Positions 7,938 to 15,849 of a DNA stretch of 28,807 nt are shown piece after piece. The first letter of the stretch is position 1; each line of letters starts with the position of its first letter. Below the pieces are notes generated by a model. It saw only the letters and a program-made list of their open reading frames with translations, made no database searches and was not told where the DNA came from. The position numbers and the translations under genes are program-made. Location of the stretch: the NCBI GenBank assembly GCA_002436205.1, contig DJKT01000056.1, forward strand, positions 2,486 to 31,292. Reading direction: 5' to 3'. Source of the DNA: Candidatus Peribacter sp. UBA6535. Lineage in GTDB: Bacteria > Patescibacteriota > Gracilibacteria > Peribacterales > Peribacteraceae.

Positions 7938-8969
7938 ATGCGCACCACCCCTCTCCTTCTTCTTGCTCTCCTTGTGGTACCTACTGCCGGTTTTGCTGAA
8001 GAAGAATCCTTTAGTGACCTTCCTTCAAATCACTACGCACACGAAGCAGTGATGTATCTTAAAAGTCAGGGAATTATTTCTGGATATGATGACGGGACAT
8101 TCAAACCAGACAACCAAGTCAATCGTGCTGAAGCTCTAAAAATTATTGTCGCCCCTCTCATTACGCAAGAGCAACTTGCTCAGGCAAAGGAGGCAAACAC
8201 TGTCTACTCTGATATCAATAACGATGACTGGTACAAGCCATATGTAGAACTTGCCCGGGCTGCAAGTATTATTGACGGGCCTCCAAAGAAGGAGGTCTTT
8301 AACGGAAGTAATCCTGTTATAAAAGTAGAGTTTATGAAGATGGTTCAAGAGGCATTTGGCGCAAAGCCGAAAACTGCATTTAGTGAAATTGTCCTTCCGC
8401 TTTCGCAAGATGTCACTAACACAGACGAATGGTACTACCCGTATATGCGCTATGGAATTACAGCTTCTATGACCATGATTTCCGGAGAAGGAACACTCAT
8501 GCCAGCGAAACAACTTACTCGAGCTGAGACTGCAGTCATTCTTTATCGATACATCATGTATGAGCAAAAACGTCGAACACAGTCACTACTCTCTGAAGCA
8601 GAGAGTGAGATTCTTATTATCCTCTCGTTCTTGGAGCAAAACAATATCGAAGAGGCAGAATTCGCATCTGCAAGAGCTCTACTTGCCGCACGTGGTGCAC
8701 ATGCTTCTCGACCGGATGAGAGCATCGTGCAGGGTGCTGTAAAAATTACCGAGGCCTTCCGTGCTCTGGTTAGAGGGTATCGTGCTGGGGTAAACAAAGA
8801 CTTTGATGAGACTATACGACTTGCAGGTGAGTCTTGGAATCTTTCTGATCGTGCGAAAGAAAAAGATGCAGGCCTTGGAAAAATTGCAGACCAAGTGCAA
8901 GCAATTTCTAAGAGCATGGCAGATAGTGCTCGAGCAGAAAAAGCTGGAGATGAACCTTCCAATGAATAA
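7938..8969 (+). CDS. S-layer homology (SLH) domain protein
   Basis: 343 residues. A signal peptide (residues 1-20, LLLLALLVVPTAGFA) is followed by three SLH modules: about 24-70 (SFSDLPSNHYAHEAVMYL, GIISGYDDGTFKPDNQVNRA), about 88-140 (YSDINNDDWYKPYVELA) and about 150-205 (WYYPYMRYGITASMTMISG, LTRAETAVILYRYI). SLH modules bind pyruvylated secondary wall polymers in known bacteria, so this protein probably sits at the wall surface. The C-terminal ~130 residues are helical and charged (TQSLLSEAESEILIIL; FRALVRGYRAGVNKDFDETI) with no recognised family. It is the first gene of an overlapping trio: its TAA overlaps the ATG of the riboflavin kinase by one base (TAATG), so coupling is likely despite unrelated functions. 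Confidence 0.85.
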   Translation: MRTTPLLLLALLVVPTAGFAEEESFSDLPSNHYAHEAVMYLKSQGIISGYDDGTFKPDNQVNRAEALKIIVAPLITQEQLAQAKEANTVYSDINNDDWYKPYVELARAASIIDGPPKKEVFNGSNPVIKVEFMKMVQEAFGAKPKTAFSEIVLPLSQDVTNTDEWYYPYMRYGITASMTMISGEGTLMPAKQLTRAETAVILYRYIMYEQKRRTQSLLSEAESEILIILSFLEQNNIEEAEFASARALLAARGAHASRPDESIVQGAVKITEAFRALVRGYRAGVNKDFDETIRLAGESWNLSDRAKEKDAGLGKIADQVQAISKSMADSARAEKAGDEPSNE

Positions 8970-9340
8970 TGAAATTTTCAGCACATGTTATTTCCGGTAC
9001 GGGAAAAGGAAAGAAGCTCGGCTTCCCAACGCTTAATCTAGAAATGAGTGAGGTTCCAGAAATTGAAGAAGGTGTGTATTCGTGTTTTGCTCGCCTTGGA
9101 AAAGGAGGTATTCGTGTCCCTGCTGTCATGCACTTTGGGTCCAGACCTACACTTGGTACAGAACCATCTTGTGAAGTTCATATTCTGGATCATAAAATTG
9201 CTCTTCCACCACAATACCTGACTGTGGAGCTGGCTGACAAAATTCGTGATATACGCGATTTTGGTACATCTGAAAAACTTGCGGAGCAACTTGGCAAGGA
9301 CACCGAGGCTGCCCGTGCTATGCTCTGTGTCTCATGCTAG
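8969..9340 (+). CDS. Free-standing riboflavin kinase domain
   Basis: 123 residues, matching only the C-terminal kinase half of bifunctional RibF. The signature GTGKGKKLGFPTLNL (family G-x-G-x-x-LGFPTANL) includes the GFPT threonine that binds Mg-ATP; VPAVMHFGSRPTLG matches the conserved N-x-G-x-x-PTFG strand region, and CEVHILD holds the expected catalytic glutamate. The C-terminal helices (KIRDIRDFGTSEKLAEQL, DTEAARAML) also fit. The reaction would be riboflavin + ATP to FMN. The FAD synthetase (nucleotidyltransferase) half is absent, so FAD would need another enzyme or uptake. The gene overlaps SLH by 1 nt at the start and the MurE-like gene by 7 nt at the end, without its own promoter in view. 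Confidence 0.8.
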   Translation: MKFSAHVISGTGKGKKLGFPTLNLEMSEVPEIEEGVYSCFARLGKGGIRVPAVMHFGSRPTLGTEPSCEVHILDHKIALPPQYLTVELADKIRDIRDFGTSEKLAEQLGKDTEAARAMLCVSC

Positions 9341-10602
9341 AACACCTCAAAAGCTGTATTGGAAACAGGAGCCCCATTCGGATTGCCTGGCACAAGACAA
9401 AGGCATTGCTGGCAGCAGCTCGCTACGGATTTCCTGCTAGAAAATTAACTGTAATCGGTATTACTGGAACCGATGGTAAAACTACTACTACGGGGATGGT
9501 CACACATATTTTACTCTCAAGTGGTTTTACAGTAGGCGCTGCATCTACTGCGTACCTGCAGATAAATGACATTGTTGAGGAAAATGAAACACACCTTACC
9601 TCTATCAGTCCATTTTCATTACAAAAGTTTTTACAAAGACTGGTCAAGGAGCAGTGCCAGTTTGCTGTGGTGGAAATGTCTTCCCATGGCCTTGTGCAGG
9701 GGCGTGTGAATCACACATATCCCAGTGTTGCAGGAATAACCAATACAGCACTTGAGCACCTCGACTACCATGGATCAATGCAACAGTATCGAAAGGACAA
9801 GGGGATAATGTTTCAAATGCTTTGTGGCAAAGGAACCAAAGTATTGAATGCTTCTGATGAAAGTATTTCCATGTACAGAAAAACTCCTAGCAAGCAAACC
9901 ACAGAATATGGAACAGACGAGAGCGATATATATCTCACAGATATCACTGCAGATTCCAATAGTTGTAGTGCCACTCTTGTTTCAGGTAATGATCGTCTTG
10001 CTTTACAGCTCAACATTCCTGGGACATTCAACCTAGAAAATGCACTGTGTGCTATTGGGTGTGCTGATGCAGTTGGCATTTCTATTGATGAGAGTGCTGC
10101 AGCTCTTCGAACATTCAAAGCACTGCCTGGTCGTATGGAAAAGATCGATGAAGGGCAAAACTTTTCGGTCTTTGTAGATTTCTCAGTTAGCCCTCAATCA
10201 TACGAAAAAGGTTTAGAGGCACTACGTAATATTGTAGGAGAAACATGTAGGGTACTGGTGCTTTGTTCCAGTTGTGGAAATCGTATGGAAGAGAAACGTC
10301 CTCTTATCGGAAAAATATGTAGCAAGCTTGCCGACGTGGTTGTCGCCACAGAAGATGAAACATACGGCGAAGATCCACATGTAGTACTCGACGAAGTATG
10401 GGCAGGGGTAGATCAAGAAGCTTGCGAGGCACACAAGATCTTTGATAGACGAGAAGCAATAACCTATCTGTTTAAGAATGCTAAGAAAGGTGATGCGGTT
10501 ATTCTCTGCGGCATGGGGCCGTTTTCTACATTTACAAAGCTAGAAGGTCGCATTCCGTGGGATGAGCGTGAAGTAGCAAGAGAAGTATTGCGCACACTCT
10601 AA
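9334..10602 (+). CDS. MurE-like Mur ligase lacking the N-terminal domain
   Basis: 422 residues. The central ATPase domain has the P-loop GTDGKTTTT (45-53), VVEMSSHGL, and TNTALEHLDYHGSMQQYRKDK, with the lysine that is carbamylated in MurE. The C-terminal domain has GRMEKI, and EKRPLIGKI in place of the usual GKRP-type motif. MurE adds the third amino acid to UDP-MurNAc-dipeptide. Oddities: the P-loop starts near residue 45 rather than ~110, so the UDP-MurNAc-binding N-terminal domain is missing; the DYAHTP-like motif reads DFSVSP, without histidine; the DNPR motif that selects diaminopimelate is replaced by EDETYGEDP. Substrate is therefore uncertain, and it could be a MurE-derived ligase on another UDP or lipid precursor. 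Start ATG overlaps the upstream stop (ATGCTAG). Confidence 0.8.
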   Translation: MLEHLKSCIGNRSPIRIAWHKTKALLAAARYGFPARKLTVIGITGTDGKTTTTGMVTHILLSSGFTVGAASTAYLQINDIVEENETHLTSISPFSLQKFLQRLVKEQCQFAVVEMSSHGLVQGRVNHTYPSVAGITNTALEHLDYHGSMQQYRKDKGIMFQMLCGKGTKVLNASDESISMYRKTPSKQTTEYGTDESDIYLTDITADSNSCSATLVSGNDRLALQLNIPGTFNLENALCAIGCADAVGISIDESAAALRTFKALPGRMEKIDEGQNFSVFVDFSVSPQSYEKGLEALRNIVGETCRVLVLCSSCGNRMEEKRPLIGKICSKLADVVVATEDETYGEDPHVVLDEVWAGVDQEACEAHKIFDRREAITYLFKNAKKGDAVILCGMGPFSTFTKLEGRIPWDEREVAREVLRTL

Positions 10603-10637
10603 AAAAGCCGACGTCCGATACAACGGGACGTCAGCTT
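10601..10637 (-). terminator. Intrinsic terminator of the 64-residue membrane protein gene
   Basis: Stem GACGTCC (10610-10616) with GGACGTC (10626-10632), extended by AAGC/GCTT around one mismatch. On the minus strand it is followed by a run of six T (complement of 10601-10606). On the plus strand no T-run follows, so MurE would be terminated only weakly by it. Confidence 0.75.
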
Positions 10638-10651
10638 GTAGCTCTCAATCA

Positions 10652-10846
10652 CTAATCACGGATCCACTCCTTCCGAACACACCAGGTTTGGTAGATAATT
10701 GATGCTACTCCAGCACCATACATCAGTCCAAAGATAGAAAAGAAGACTGGTTCATACGACGTAAAGTCGATGAGCCACTCTATCCAGTCATCATCTGGTG
10801 GACGATTGTTGAGACAGTGAATCCATCTATCGTAATTCGAAAACAT
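10652..10846 (-). CDS. Small single-span membrane protein with strong Shine-Dalgarno
   Basis: 64 residues. The N-terminal half is polar (MFSNYDRWIHCLNNRPPDDD) with a tryptophan-rich patch, followed by one membrane segment, PVFFSIFGLMYGAGVASIIY, and a short basic tail ending RKEWIRD. No family is recognised. The gene is well supported: a consensus AAGGAGGT (10854-10861) sits 7 nt before the ATG and a strong terminator lies 15 nt after the stop. This is one of only two strong Shine-Dalgarno sequences seen in the window; the other precedes the 38-residue membrane protein at 27179-27295. Confidence 0.75.
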   Translation of the reverse strand: MFSNYDRWIHCLNNRPPDDDWIEWLIDFTSYEPVFFSIFGLMYGAGVASIIYQTWCVRKEWIRD

Positions 10847-10853
10847 AGCCGTG

Positions 10854-10861
10854 ACCTCCTT
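10854..10861 (-). promoter_or_regulatory. Consensus Shine-Dalgarno AAGGAGGT
   Basis: Complementary to the 16S 3' tail over 8 bases, ideally spaced from the ATG at 10846. It fixes the start of the 64-residue protein. Confidence 0.8.
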
Positions 10862-10998
10862 GTGAAAGCTAACGAAGTCTCCACCCGATTCGGCTCCGCC
10901 GAAATTTGCAGATGAAGACAGTAGTAAGCTCGTATGTGCGAGTGATATGATGCTGTAAAGATCTTATAACATTTTCTAGTATTTAATATCTTTTGTCA
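10862..10998. other. Intergenic region between divergent genes with a short hairpin
   Basis: It contains a TTCGGC-TCC-GCCGAA hairpin near 10888-10902 and, on the minus strand, a TTGACA at about 10990 with no clear -10 at the right distance. No confident promoter for rnhB was found; AT-rich TATAAC and TAATAT sequences lie 8-30 nt before its ATG. Confidence 0.3.
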
Positions 10999-11601
10999 AT
11001 GCCTCAAAACACTCTACATGTGGAAAATTCGGCTGTAATTGTAGGAATCGACGAAGCGGGCCGTGGGGCGCTGGCTGGGCCTGTGGTTGCTGGAGCATGT
11101 CTTTTGATACCAGAACTTGAGCATCATCCCCTGATTGCAGACAGTAAATCTCTGACTGCTGATAAGCGCGAAGAAGCATTTATATGGATTGAGCAAAACT
11201 GCACCTATGGATATGGCATTGTCGATGGCTGTGAAGTTGATGCATCAGGCATCCTTGCCTGTACCGAGAAAGCTATGAACGCGGCCCTCGCAATGATCGA
11301 AGAACATGTGACTCCTACGTACTTGCTGATTGATGGCCGTGATAAGTTTTGGTTCAACTATCCAAAAAGCGGAGTCATCAAAGGTGATGAAACCGAACCC
11401 TGTATCTCGGCGGGTTCGATTGTTGCGAAAGTAACCAGAGATCGATTGATGATTGAATATTCAAAAGAGTTTCCTAAATACCAATTTGATGAGCACAAGG
11501 GTTACGGTGCTCCTCAACATATTGAAGCTATTGAGATGTTTGGAATCTGTCCACTACACCGAAAGACATTCCTGAAAAATATCAACGTCGCCCAACCATA
11601 A
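10999..11601 (+). CDS. rnhB: Ribonuclease HII
   Basis: 200 residues from the ATG at 10999 (a TTG 6 nt upstream is also in frame). It cleaves the RNA strand of RNA-DNA hybrids and removes misincorporated ribonucleotides. The active-site pattern is complete: GIDEAGRGALAGPVVAGA (Asp and Glu near residues 18-19), LLIDGRD (third acidic residue) and KVTRDRLM (fourth); the family motif ISAGSIVAK is present, as is GYGAPQH near the end. Length is typical for the enzyme. Its 3' end overlaps the 3' end of lgt by 20 bp on the opposite strand, with no terminator between them, so read-through antisense RNA is likely. Confidence 0.95.
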   Translation: MPQNTLHVENSAVIVGIDEAGRGALAGPVVAGACLLIPELEHHPLIADSKSLTADKREEAFIWIEQNCTYGYGIVDGCEVDASGILACTEKAMNAALAMIEEHVTPTYLLIDGRDKFWFNYPKSGVIKGDETEPCISAGSIVAKVTRDRLMIEYSKEFPKYQFDEHKGYGAPQHIEAIEMFGICPLHRKTFLKNINVAQP

Positions 11602-12352
11602 GGAAGCTAATGCAGCCGACTGCGATGAGAGGAAGAGTGAGGATCTGCCCTCTTGTTAAGCTGGCGACTCCTATGTCAAACCAGCCATATGGCTGCTCCC
11701 GGAAATACTCGACAACAAACCGGAGTACTCCATAGAGGAGGAGGAAGATGGCAAATGTTTCTCCAGGACGTGGATAGGAAAGTTTGAGATGGCGATAACA
11801 CACTGCTGCTATCAGTAGATTTTTTGCAAGCGCGTAGAAGAATGTCGGATGACGCAAACCTTCCACTCCCGGAATTGCCATCGCCCAAGATACATCAGTT
11901 ACTGTTCCATAGAGTTCCCAATTAATAAAGTTCCCCAATCTTCCGCAGGCAAGACCAAGTGCTATAGGAACTGTGATGACATCGAGAAATGGCAGTAGTG
12001 GCACTCCCCTTTTCTTTAAGGCAATGCCAAGCGCTATTGCTACACCGATAAATCCGCCATGAGAAGACATGCCACCATTCCAAACAAAAAGAACTTCCGT
12101 TGCGTGCTGACTAAAATATGCGTATTCATAAAAGAGTACGTATCCCATGCGTCCTCCGACTATCACTCCCCCAACAGCCCAGCTAAGCAGTGCAGAAACA
12201 TCTTCTTTCTCGAGCGTCAGAGACCGTAAGTGCTGCAAGCGAAACGTGAGATGATACGCTAAGAGAAAGGCAATGAGATACAGAAGGCCATACCAATGAA
12301 CAGAAAAACCCAGAATTTCTATCGCAACTTGTCTGGAAGGAAGCAATTGCAT
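11582..12352 (-). CDS. lgt: Prolipoprotein diacylglyceryl transferase
   Basis: 256 residues from the ATG at 12352 (a TTG one codon upstream is possible). It moves diacylglycerol from phosphatidylglycerol to the lipobox cysteine of prolipoproteins in the cytoplasmic membrane. Diagnostic motifs: HWYGLLYLIAF near the N-terminus, GGRMGYVLFYE, MSSHGGFIGV, and the Lgt signature GRLGNFINWELYG; about seven membrane segments. Its clients include two lipobox proteins encoded in this window (17906-18883 and 20424-20927). The start overlaps the stop of the GT-C-like gene by one base (TGATG), so it is the last gene of the sortase-GT-C-lgt operon. Confidence 0.95.
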   Translation of the reverse strand: MQLLPSRQVAIEILGFSVHWYGLLYLIAFLLAYHLTFRLQHLRSLTLEKEDVSALLSWAVGGVIVGGRMGYVLFYEYAYFSQHATEVLFVWNGGMSSHGGFIGVAIALGIALKKRGVPLLPFLDVITVPIALGLACGRLGNFINWELYGTVTDVSWAMAIPGVEGLRHPTFFYALAKNLLIAAVCYRHLKLSYPRPGETFAIFLLLYGVLRFVVEYFREQPYGWFDIGVASLTRGQILTLPLIAVGCISFLMVGRR

Positions 12353-13794
12353 CAACCTTCGGAGCAGACAGAATGTAAAAGAGGCGCATCAGGCACAAGA
12401 CGTAGACAAGGGTCAGCAATTATTCTGTTCCCACGTTCTCCATAAAACTTAGCAAATGTTGGAGAGAGCAAGAAGTACACAGGTCCTTTAAGCTCTGCAA
12501 GAAGTTCCTTTCGTTCAGATTGCTTCCCATCAATAAACACCTCCCATACTTCATAGCTCCAATCGGGATAATCAAATAGTCCCGGGGCCCCTATGCGGTG
12601 ATAGGGCAGCCATCCACGTAGCCACGCACCCGAAACATTCTCAAGAGCAATTACTACGGCATCGTACTCGATATTATCCGGCAGAGAAGTGATCTGCAAA
12701 AGTTCTCTTGCCCCAAATCGCGGAGTGCGAATTTGTACTGCCTTAAACCCAATTGACGCTTGAGCTATTAGAACAAGGAGTAGAAGCCCGCGAGCCCAAT
12801 GCGTAGAGACATTTCTCCAGATCCACACAAGGGATATCGCTGCAAATGGCATGAGAAAGAAATCTAACTGAAGATAAAATCTTCTGTAGAAAACCAATTT
12901 AAAAATGATAAATACCGCACACACCAACACCGAAAGCTGCCAGAGAGATCCACGTTCCCTTGTGAAACTGAGTACCATGCCAAACACACCAAGTAGCAAC
13001 ACAACACCCATTGTCCGAACATAGAATGTCGCACCTGGAAAAGCGCCCGGTGGTGCTGCATCTCCACGGAGAAAGATAATGGACTTCAACGGGCTCCAAA
13101 TTGCACGTTCCCATTGTGGCAAGTACCAAATGAATGCAATGATTCCAGCTACTCCCAATGCAAATGTAAGTCGACGGAAGACTGTATCTTTCCAATGAGA
13201 TTTAATGGAAAGCAGCCACCAAATACCAAGTGATAGTGTAAGAATCAGTCCTGTTTGTTGGTGAATCATAACAGCAGCAAGTGCGCATGGGATAAACCAA
13301 ATCGAAAGCTTCTGAGCAAAATGATATGTAAGCACTGTAAATAGCAACGACGCATACGCTTTAAAATACATAGCAAAGAACCCGTCATAGTAGGCTTGAG
13401 ACAGTAGTCCCATCAAAAGAATGCATACACCTACAGCCTTGCCTTCGCGCTTGTACATTACCCAAGCGAACGTACAAATAAGGATTATTGGAAAGATGTT
13501 CCATATCCATCCAATAAGTGCATCTACCGGAAGACCTACAATAAGAAAGGGTGAAGCAAGGAGAAAGAGTCCAGGGGGGTATTCACTGGCCCAAGGACTA
13601 AGCTCTGGCATGCTGAAATGCTTGATGCTTTCTGCATACTGTAAAAAGAGGTACCGATACATTCCAGGGTCATACCCAAGAGGAACGTTATACAGAAACA
13701 GGGGGCTTAGAAACTTGCCCAGTAGTAATACTAAAAGCGCCGAAATCCCCACAGCATATCTGTGAGAAGTCAGCCAAGAGAGAAATGCATGCAT
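12352..13794 (-). CDS. Polytopic membrane protein, GT-C glycosyltransferase-like
   Basis: 480 residues from ATG 13794 (482 from a GTG at 13800 that overlaps the ribosome binding site). About ten to eleven hydrophobic helices are followed by a soluble C-terminal ~110 residues (from about RTPRFGARELLQ). The first periplasmic loop has LGYDPGMYRYLF, an acidic loop motif of the sort that carries the catalytic aspartate in GT-C enzymes using lipid-linked sugars; EYPPGLFLLASP follows in the same style. The sugar donor and acceptor are unknown. The sequence AGAGAGGTG just before the ATG can serve as Shine-Dalgarno. It lies 30 nt after the sortase gene and overlaps lgt by 1 nt. A polyprenol-linked oligosaccharide transporter or polymerase remains possible. 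Confidence 0.65.
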   Translation of the reverse strand: MHAFLSWLTSHRYAVGISALLVLLLGKFLSPLFLYNVPLGYDPGMYRYLFLQYAESIKHFSMPELSPWASEYPPGLFLLASPFLIVGLPVDALIGWIWNIFPIILICTFAWVMYKREGKAVGVCILLMGLLSQAYYDGFFAMYFKAYASLLFTVLTYHFAQKLSIWFIPCALAAVMIHQQTGLILTLSLGIWWLLSIKSHWKDTVFRRLTFALGVAGIIAFIWYLPQWERAIWSPLKSIIFLRGDAAPPGAFPGATFYVRTMGVVLLLGVFGMVLSFTRERGSLWQLSVLVCAVFIIFKLVFYRRFYLQLDFFLMPFAAISLVWIWRNVSTHWARGLLLLVLIAQASIGFKAVQIRTPRFGARELLQITSLPDNIEYDAVVIALENVSGAWLRGWLPYHRIGAPGLFDYPDWSYEVWEVFIDGKQSERKELLAELKGPVYFLLSPTFAKFYGERGNRIIADPCLRLVPDAPLLHSVCSEG

Positions 13795-13824
13795 ATTCAC
13801 CTCTCTAGCATACGTGCTTGCGCA

Positions 13825-14652
13825 CTACCCTTCAATCCTCTTTGCCAAAACGATCATTCTGTCTCGCGTTGTCCCAACTGGATAGCAGGTAATAAGTTTA
13901 AGAATGCTTTCGTCGTACTGCTGCTCAAGAATGGATGTCATTTGTGGTGAGACAATAGTCTTTTCTTCGACACGGTAGGTTATGGGGCTTCCTGCAGTAA
14001 CAATGGAAATCTCATCTCCGACCTGGATACCTGGAAGTTTCTCAAAGAGATTACCAAATTCACTTGCTGCTGCGCTCTCTGTTGGAGGGCTGCTGTGTCC
14101 GGCAATAATTAAATTGCCTTTTCTCCCCGGTCCTGAAGAGTGTGGATAAGCAACAGCACCATGATTTAATCCAATTTGCATCTGTTCTTCGAGAAGATCC
14201 CATGCCCGTGCTGTCCAGTTTTTCATTGAAGGCAATAGTACCGGAGCACGAATTCCAAGACTCGGAATAGTAATACTCCATGCCCTCGAAAGACCCCACT
14301 GCTCCAATTGTCCTGCCGCAGCATGAATAACTGGCTGGTCATTTGGTATAAAAGCGGGAAGCTCTTGCAGAACACGTTCACTATTTTCTATGACAGAAGC
14401 TCTTACATGTGTCTCATCTACAGAGCTTGCAAAGTGTGTACCTAAATCTTCCACCATCACTTCTCGCACAGTTATCTGGTCGGCATGTAACATTGAATCT
14501 GTTAGCTGGTCTAAGAATTTCTCAAATCGAACAACTGTGTCACGACTAAATTGTGGCAAAGGCACATTTCGGATGACACCTGTCCACAGAACAAGTGACG
14601 CCGCAACGCCTAATATGGCCACTATGGCCGCAGTAAATTGATGTTTGTTCAC
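13825..14652 (-). CDS. Sortase
   Basis: 275 residues, GTG start at 14652 (no earlier or nearby ATG). An N-terminal membrane anchor (about residues 7-27) is followed by an extracytoplasmic region and a C-terminal sortase barrel. The catalytic triad is visible: His186 in LIIAGHSS, Cys256 in LKLITCYPVG, Arg263 in TTRDR. Sortases cleave a sorting motif in surface proteins and attach them to the wall or to each other. The ~100 residues between anchor and barrel are longer than in minimal sortases and have no recognised family. No LPXTG-type box was seen in the surface proteins of this window, so substrates are elsewhere or use a different motif. First gene of the sortase-GT-C-lgt operon, with a near-consensus promoter directly upstream. 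Confidence 0.92.
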   Translation of the reverse strand: MNKHQFTAAIVAILGVAASLVLWTGVIRNVPLPQFSRDTVVRFEKFLDQLTDSMLHADQITVREVMVEDLGTHFASSVDETHVRASVIENSERVLQELPAFIPNDQPVIHAAAGQLEQWGLSRAWSITIPSLGIRAPVLLPSMKNWTARAWDLLEEQMQIGLNHGAVAYPHSSGPGRKGNLIIAGHSSPPTESAAASEFGNLFEKLPGIQVGDEISIVTAGSPITYRVEEKTIVSPQMTSILEQQYDESILKLITCYPVGTTRDRMIVLAKRIEG

Positions 14653-14659
14653 TACTTAT

Positions 14660-14688
14660 ATTATACCATATTTATCTATATTTGACAA
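14660..14688 (-). promoter_or_regulatory. Near-consensus promoter TTGTCA-17-TGG/TATAAT, leaderless
   Basis: Minus strand: -35 TTGTCA (14683-14688), 17-nt spacer ending TGG, -10 TATAAT (14660-14665). The GTG start at 14652 is 7 nt beyond the -10, so transcription should begin at the start codon itself. Best promoter in the window and strong support for the GTG. Confidence 0.8.
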
Positions 14689-14736
14689 TATACGGCTTTA
14701 TAGGCGAAAACACTCTACATCTTGTACCATTGGCCT

Positions 14737-15759
14737 ATGTTTATTTTGGGAATTGAATCGTCGTGCGATGAGACTGCAGTGGCCATTGTAGAAGATGGCA
14801 TAGCAGTTGCTAGTAGTACTATTGCAAGTACGAAAGAAGTATTCTCGAAAACTGGTGGTGTTGTACCTGAGGATGCTGCTAGAAGACAGGTAGAATGCAT
14901 ACTGCCTGTGCTGCACACTGCACTTAAGCAGGCCAAAATGGCACCTGACAACATAGATGCTATAGCAGTAACACGCGGGCCTGGCTTACTGGGTTCTCTT
15001 CTTGTTGGTACAGTCACAGCACGAACTCTCTCTTTGCTTTGGGGCAAACCACTTGTTGGTGTACATCATACATTCGGGCACCTAAGTTCTGTGTGGGTTG
15101 ATGCAGATGAAGAGCCACAATTTCCCTGTATAACACTCAGTGCATCTGGAGGGCACACGGATCTGTGGTACAGAGAATCTCACACGCATGGAATGCTGCT
15201 TGGGCGTACGCGTGATGACGCTGCTGGCGAAGCATTTGACAAAGGAGCATCTATGCTCGGACTTCCCTACCCCGGAGGTCCTTCTATTGCAAAGGCTGCA
15301 GAAAAAGGTGACGAGCATGCATTCGATCTTCCGTTGGCGCTCAGTGGTGAAGATACTCTGGATTGCAGCTTCTCCGGACTTAAAACTGCATTGAAAAAAG
15401 TAATCAGAGACCAGCAACCGATAACCGATAACCCAAAACTCATTCATGATCTTGCTGCAAGCTACCAATATGCAATTTGTCTGCAGTTAGTTGATCGCAT
15501 TAAACGAGCCTATAAACAACACCCAAAGACTGAGGTACATCTGGTTGGTGGTGTATCAGCAAATATACGCCTACGAGAACTTACACGTCACGCTCTGCCA
15601 GAAACTACCGTACGCACACCCACATCTCTGCAATATTGCACAGACAATGCAGCCATGATTGCTGCAGCAGGGTATTTTATGCTGCGAGAAAATAAAAACA
15701 CTGCTACAGAAGTATTTGAAACATCTGCGACAATGCCATTGGATGAATTTATTTCTTAG
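14737..15759 (+). CDS. tsaD: tRNA N6-threonylcarbamoyladenosine transferase TsaD
   Basis: 340 residues from ATG 14737 (MFILGIESSCDETA); an in-frame TTG lies 15 nt upstream. With TsaB and TsaE it transfers threonylcarbamoyl to A37 of tRNAs reading ANN codons. The metal site HxxxH is in VHHTFGH, giving His111 and His115 with this start, exactly the numbering known for the family, which supports the ATG. GIESSCDET, ITLSASGGHTDL, GEAFDKGASMLGLPYPGG and LQYCTDNAAMIAAAG (metal-binding Asp) are all present. It is transcribed divergently from the sortase and ends against a short peptide gene on the other strand. No clear promoter was found. Confidence 0.97.
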   Translation: MFILGIESSCDETAVAIVEDGIAVASSTIASTKEVFSKTGGVVPEDAARRQVECILPVLHTALKQAKMAPDNIDAIAVTRGPGLLGSLLVGTVTARTLSLLWGKPLVGVHHTFGHLSSVWVDADEEPQFPCITLSASGGHTDLWYRESHTHGMLLGRTRDDAAGEAFDKGASMLGLPYPGGPSIAKAAEKGDEHAFDLPLALSGEDTLDCSFSGLKTALKKVIRDQQPITDNPKLIHDLAASYQYAICLQLVDRIKRAYKQHPKTEVHLVGGVSANIRLRELTRHALPETTVRTPTSLQYCTDNAAMIAAAGYFMLRENKNTATEVFETSATMPLDEFIS

Positions 15760-15848
15760 AAAGCACTCAGTGCAGGTAATAGTGCACCAAGGGCAAGACC
15801 GACAACAGCAACGATAGCTAGTGCGCGAGAAAGATTTTTGCGTTTCAT
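15756..15848 (-). CDS. 30-residue signal-peptide-like or single-span peptide
   Basis: Begins one base after the PKD protein stop (TAA-T-ATG), so it is probably translated by re-initiation. The peptide has a basic start, MKRKNLSRALA, then an uninterrupted hydrophobic stretch IVAVVGLALGALLPALSAF to the end. It looks exactly like a signal peptide with nothing after it, or a minimal membrane peptide. It overlaps the last bases of tsaD on the other strand. No Shine-Dalgarno is visible. Either a true micropeptide of the surface operon or the leftover 5' end of a lost secreted protein gene. Confidence 0.5.
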   Translation of the reverse strand: MKRKNLSRALAIVAVVGLALGALLPALSAF

Positions 15849-15849
15849 A

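Noticed and set aside
8543..8962. Minus-strand ORF of 139 codons opposite the SLH gene
   Set aside because: Shadow of the SLH gene's helical C-terminus; low-complexity Ser/Ala composition and no family features.
14682..14687. Plus-strand TTGACA as -35 of tsaD
   Set aside because: No -10 at 15-19 nt; the sequence overlaps the minus-strand -35 of the sortase promoter and is likely coincidental.
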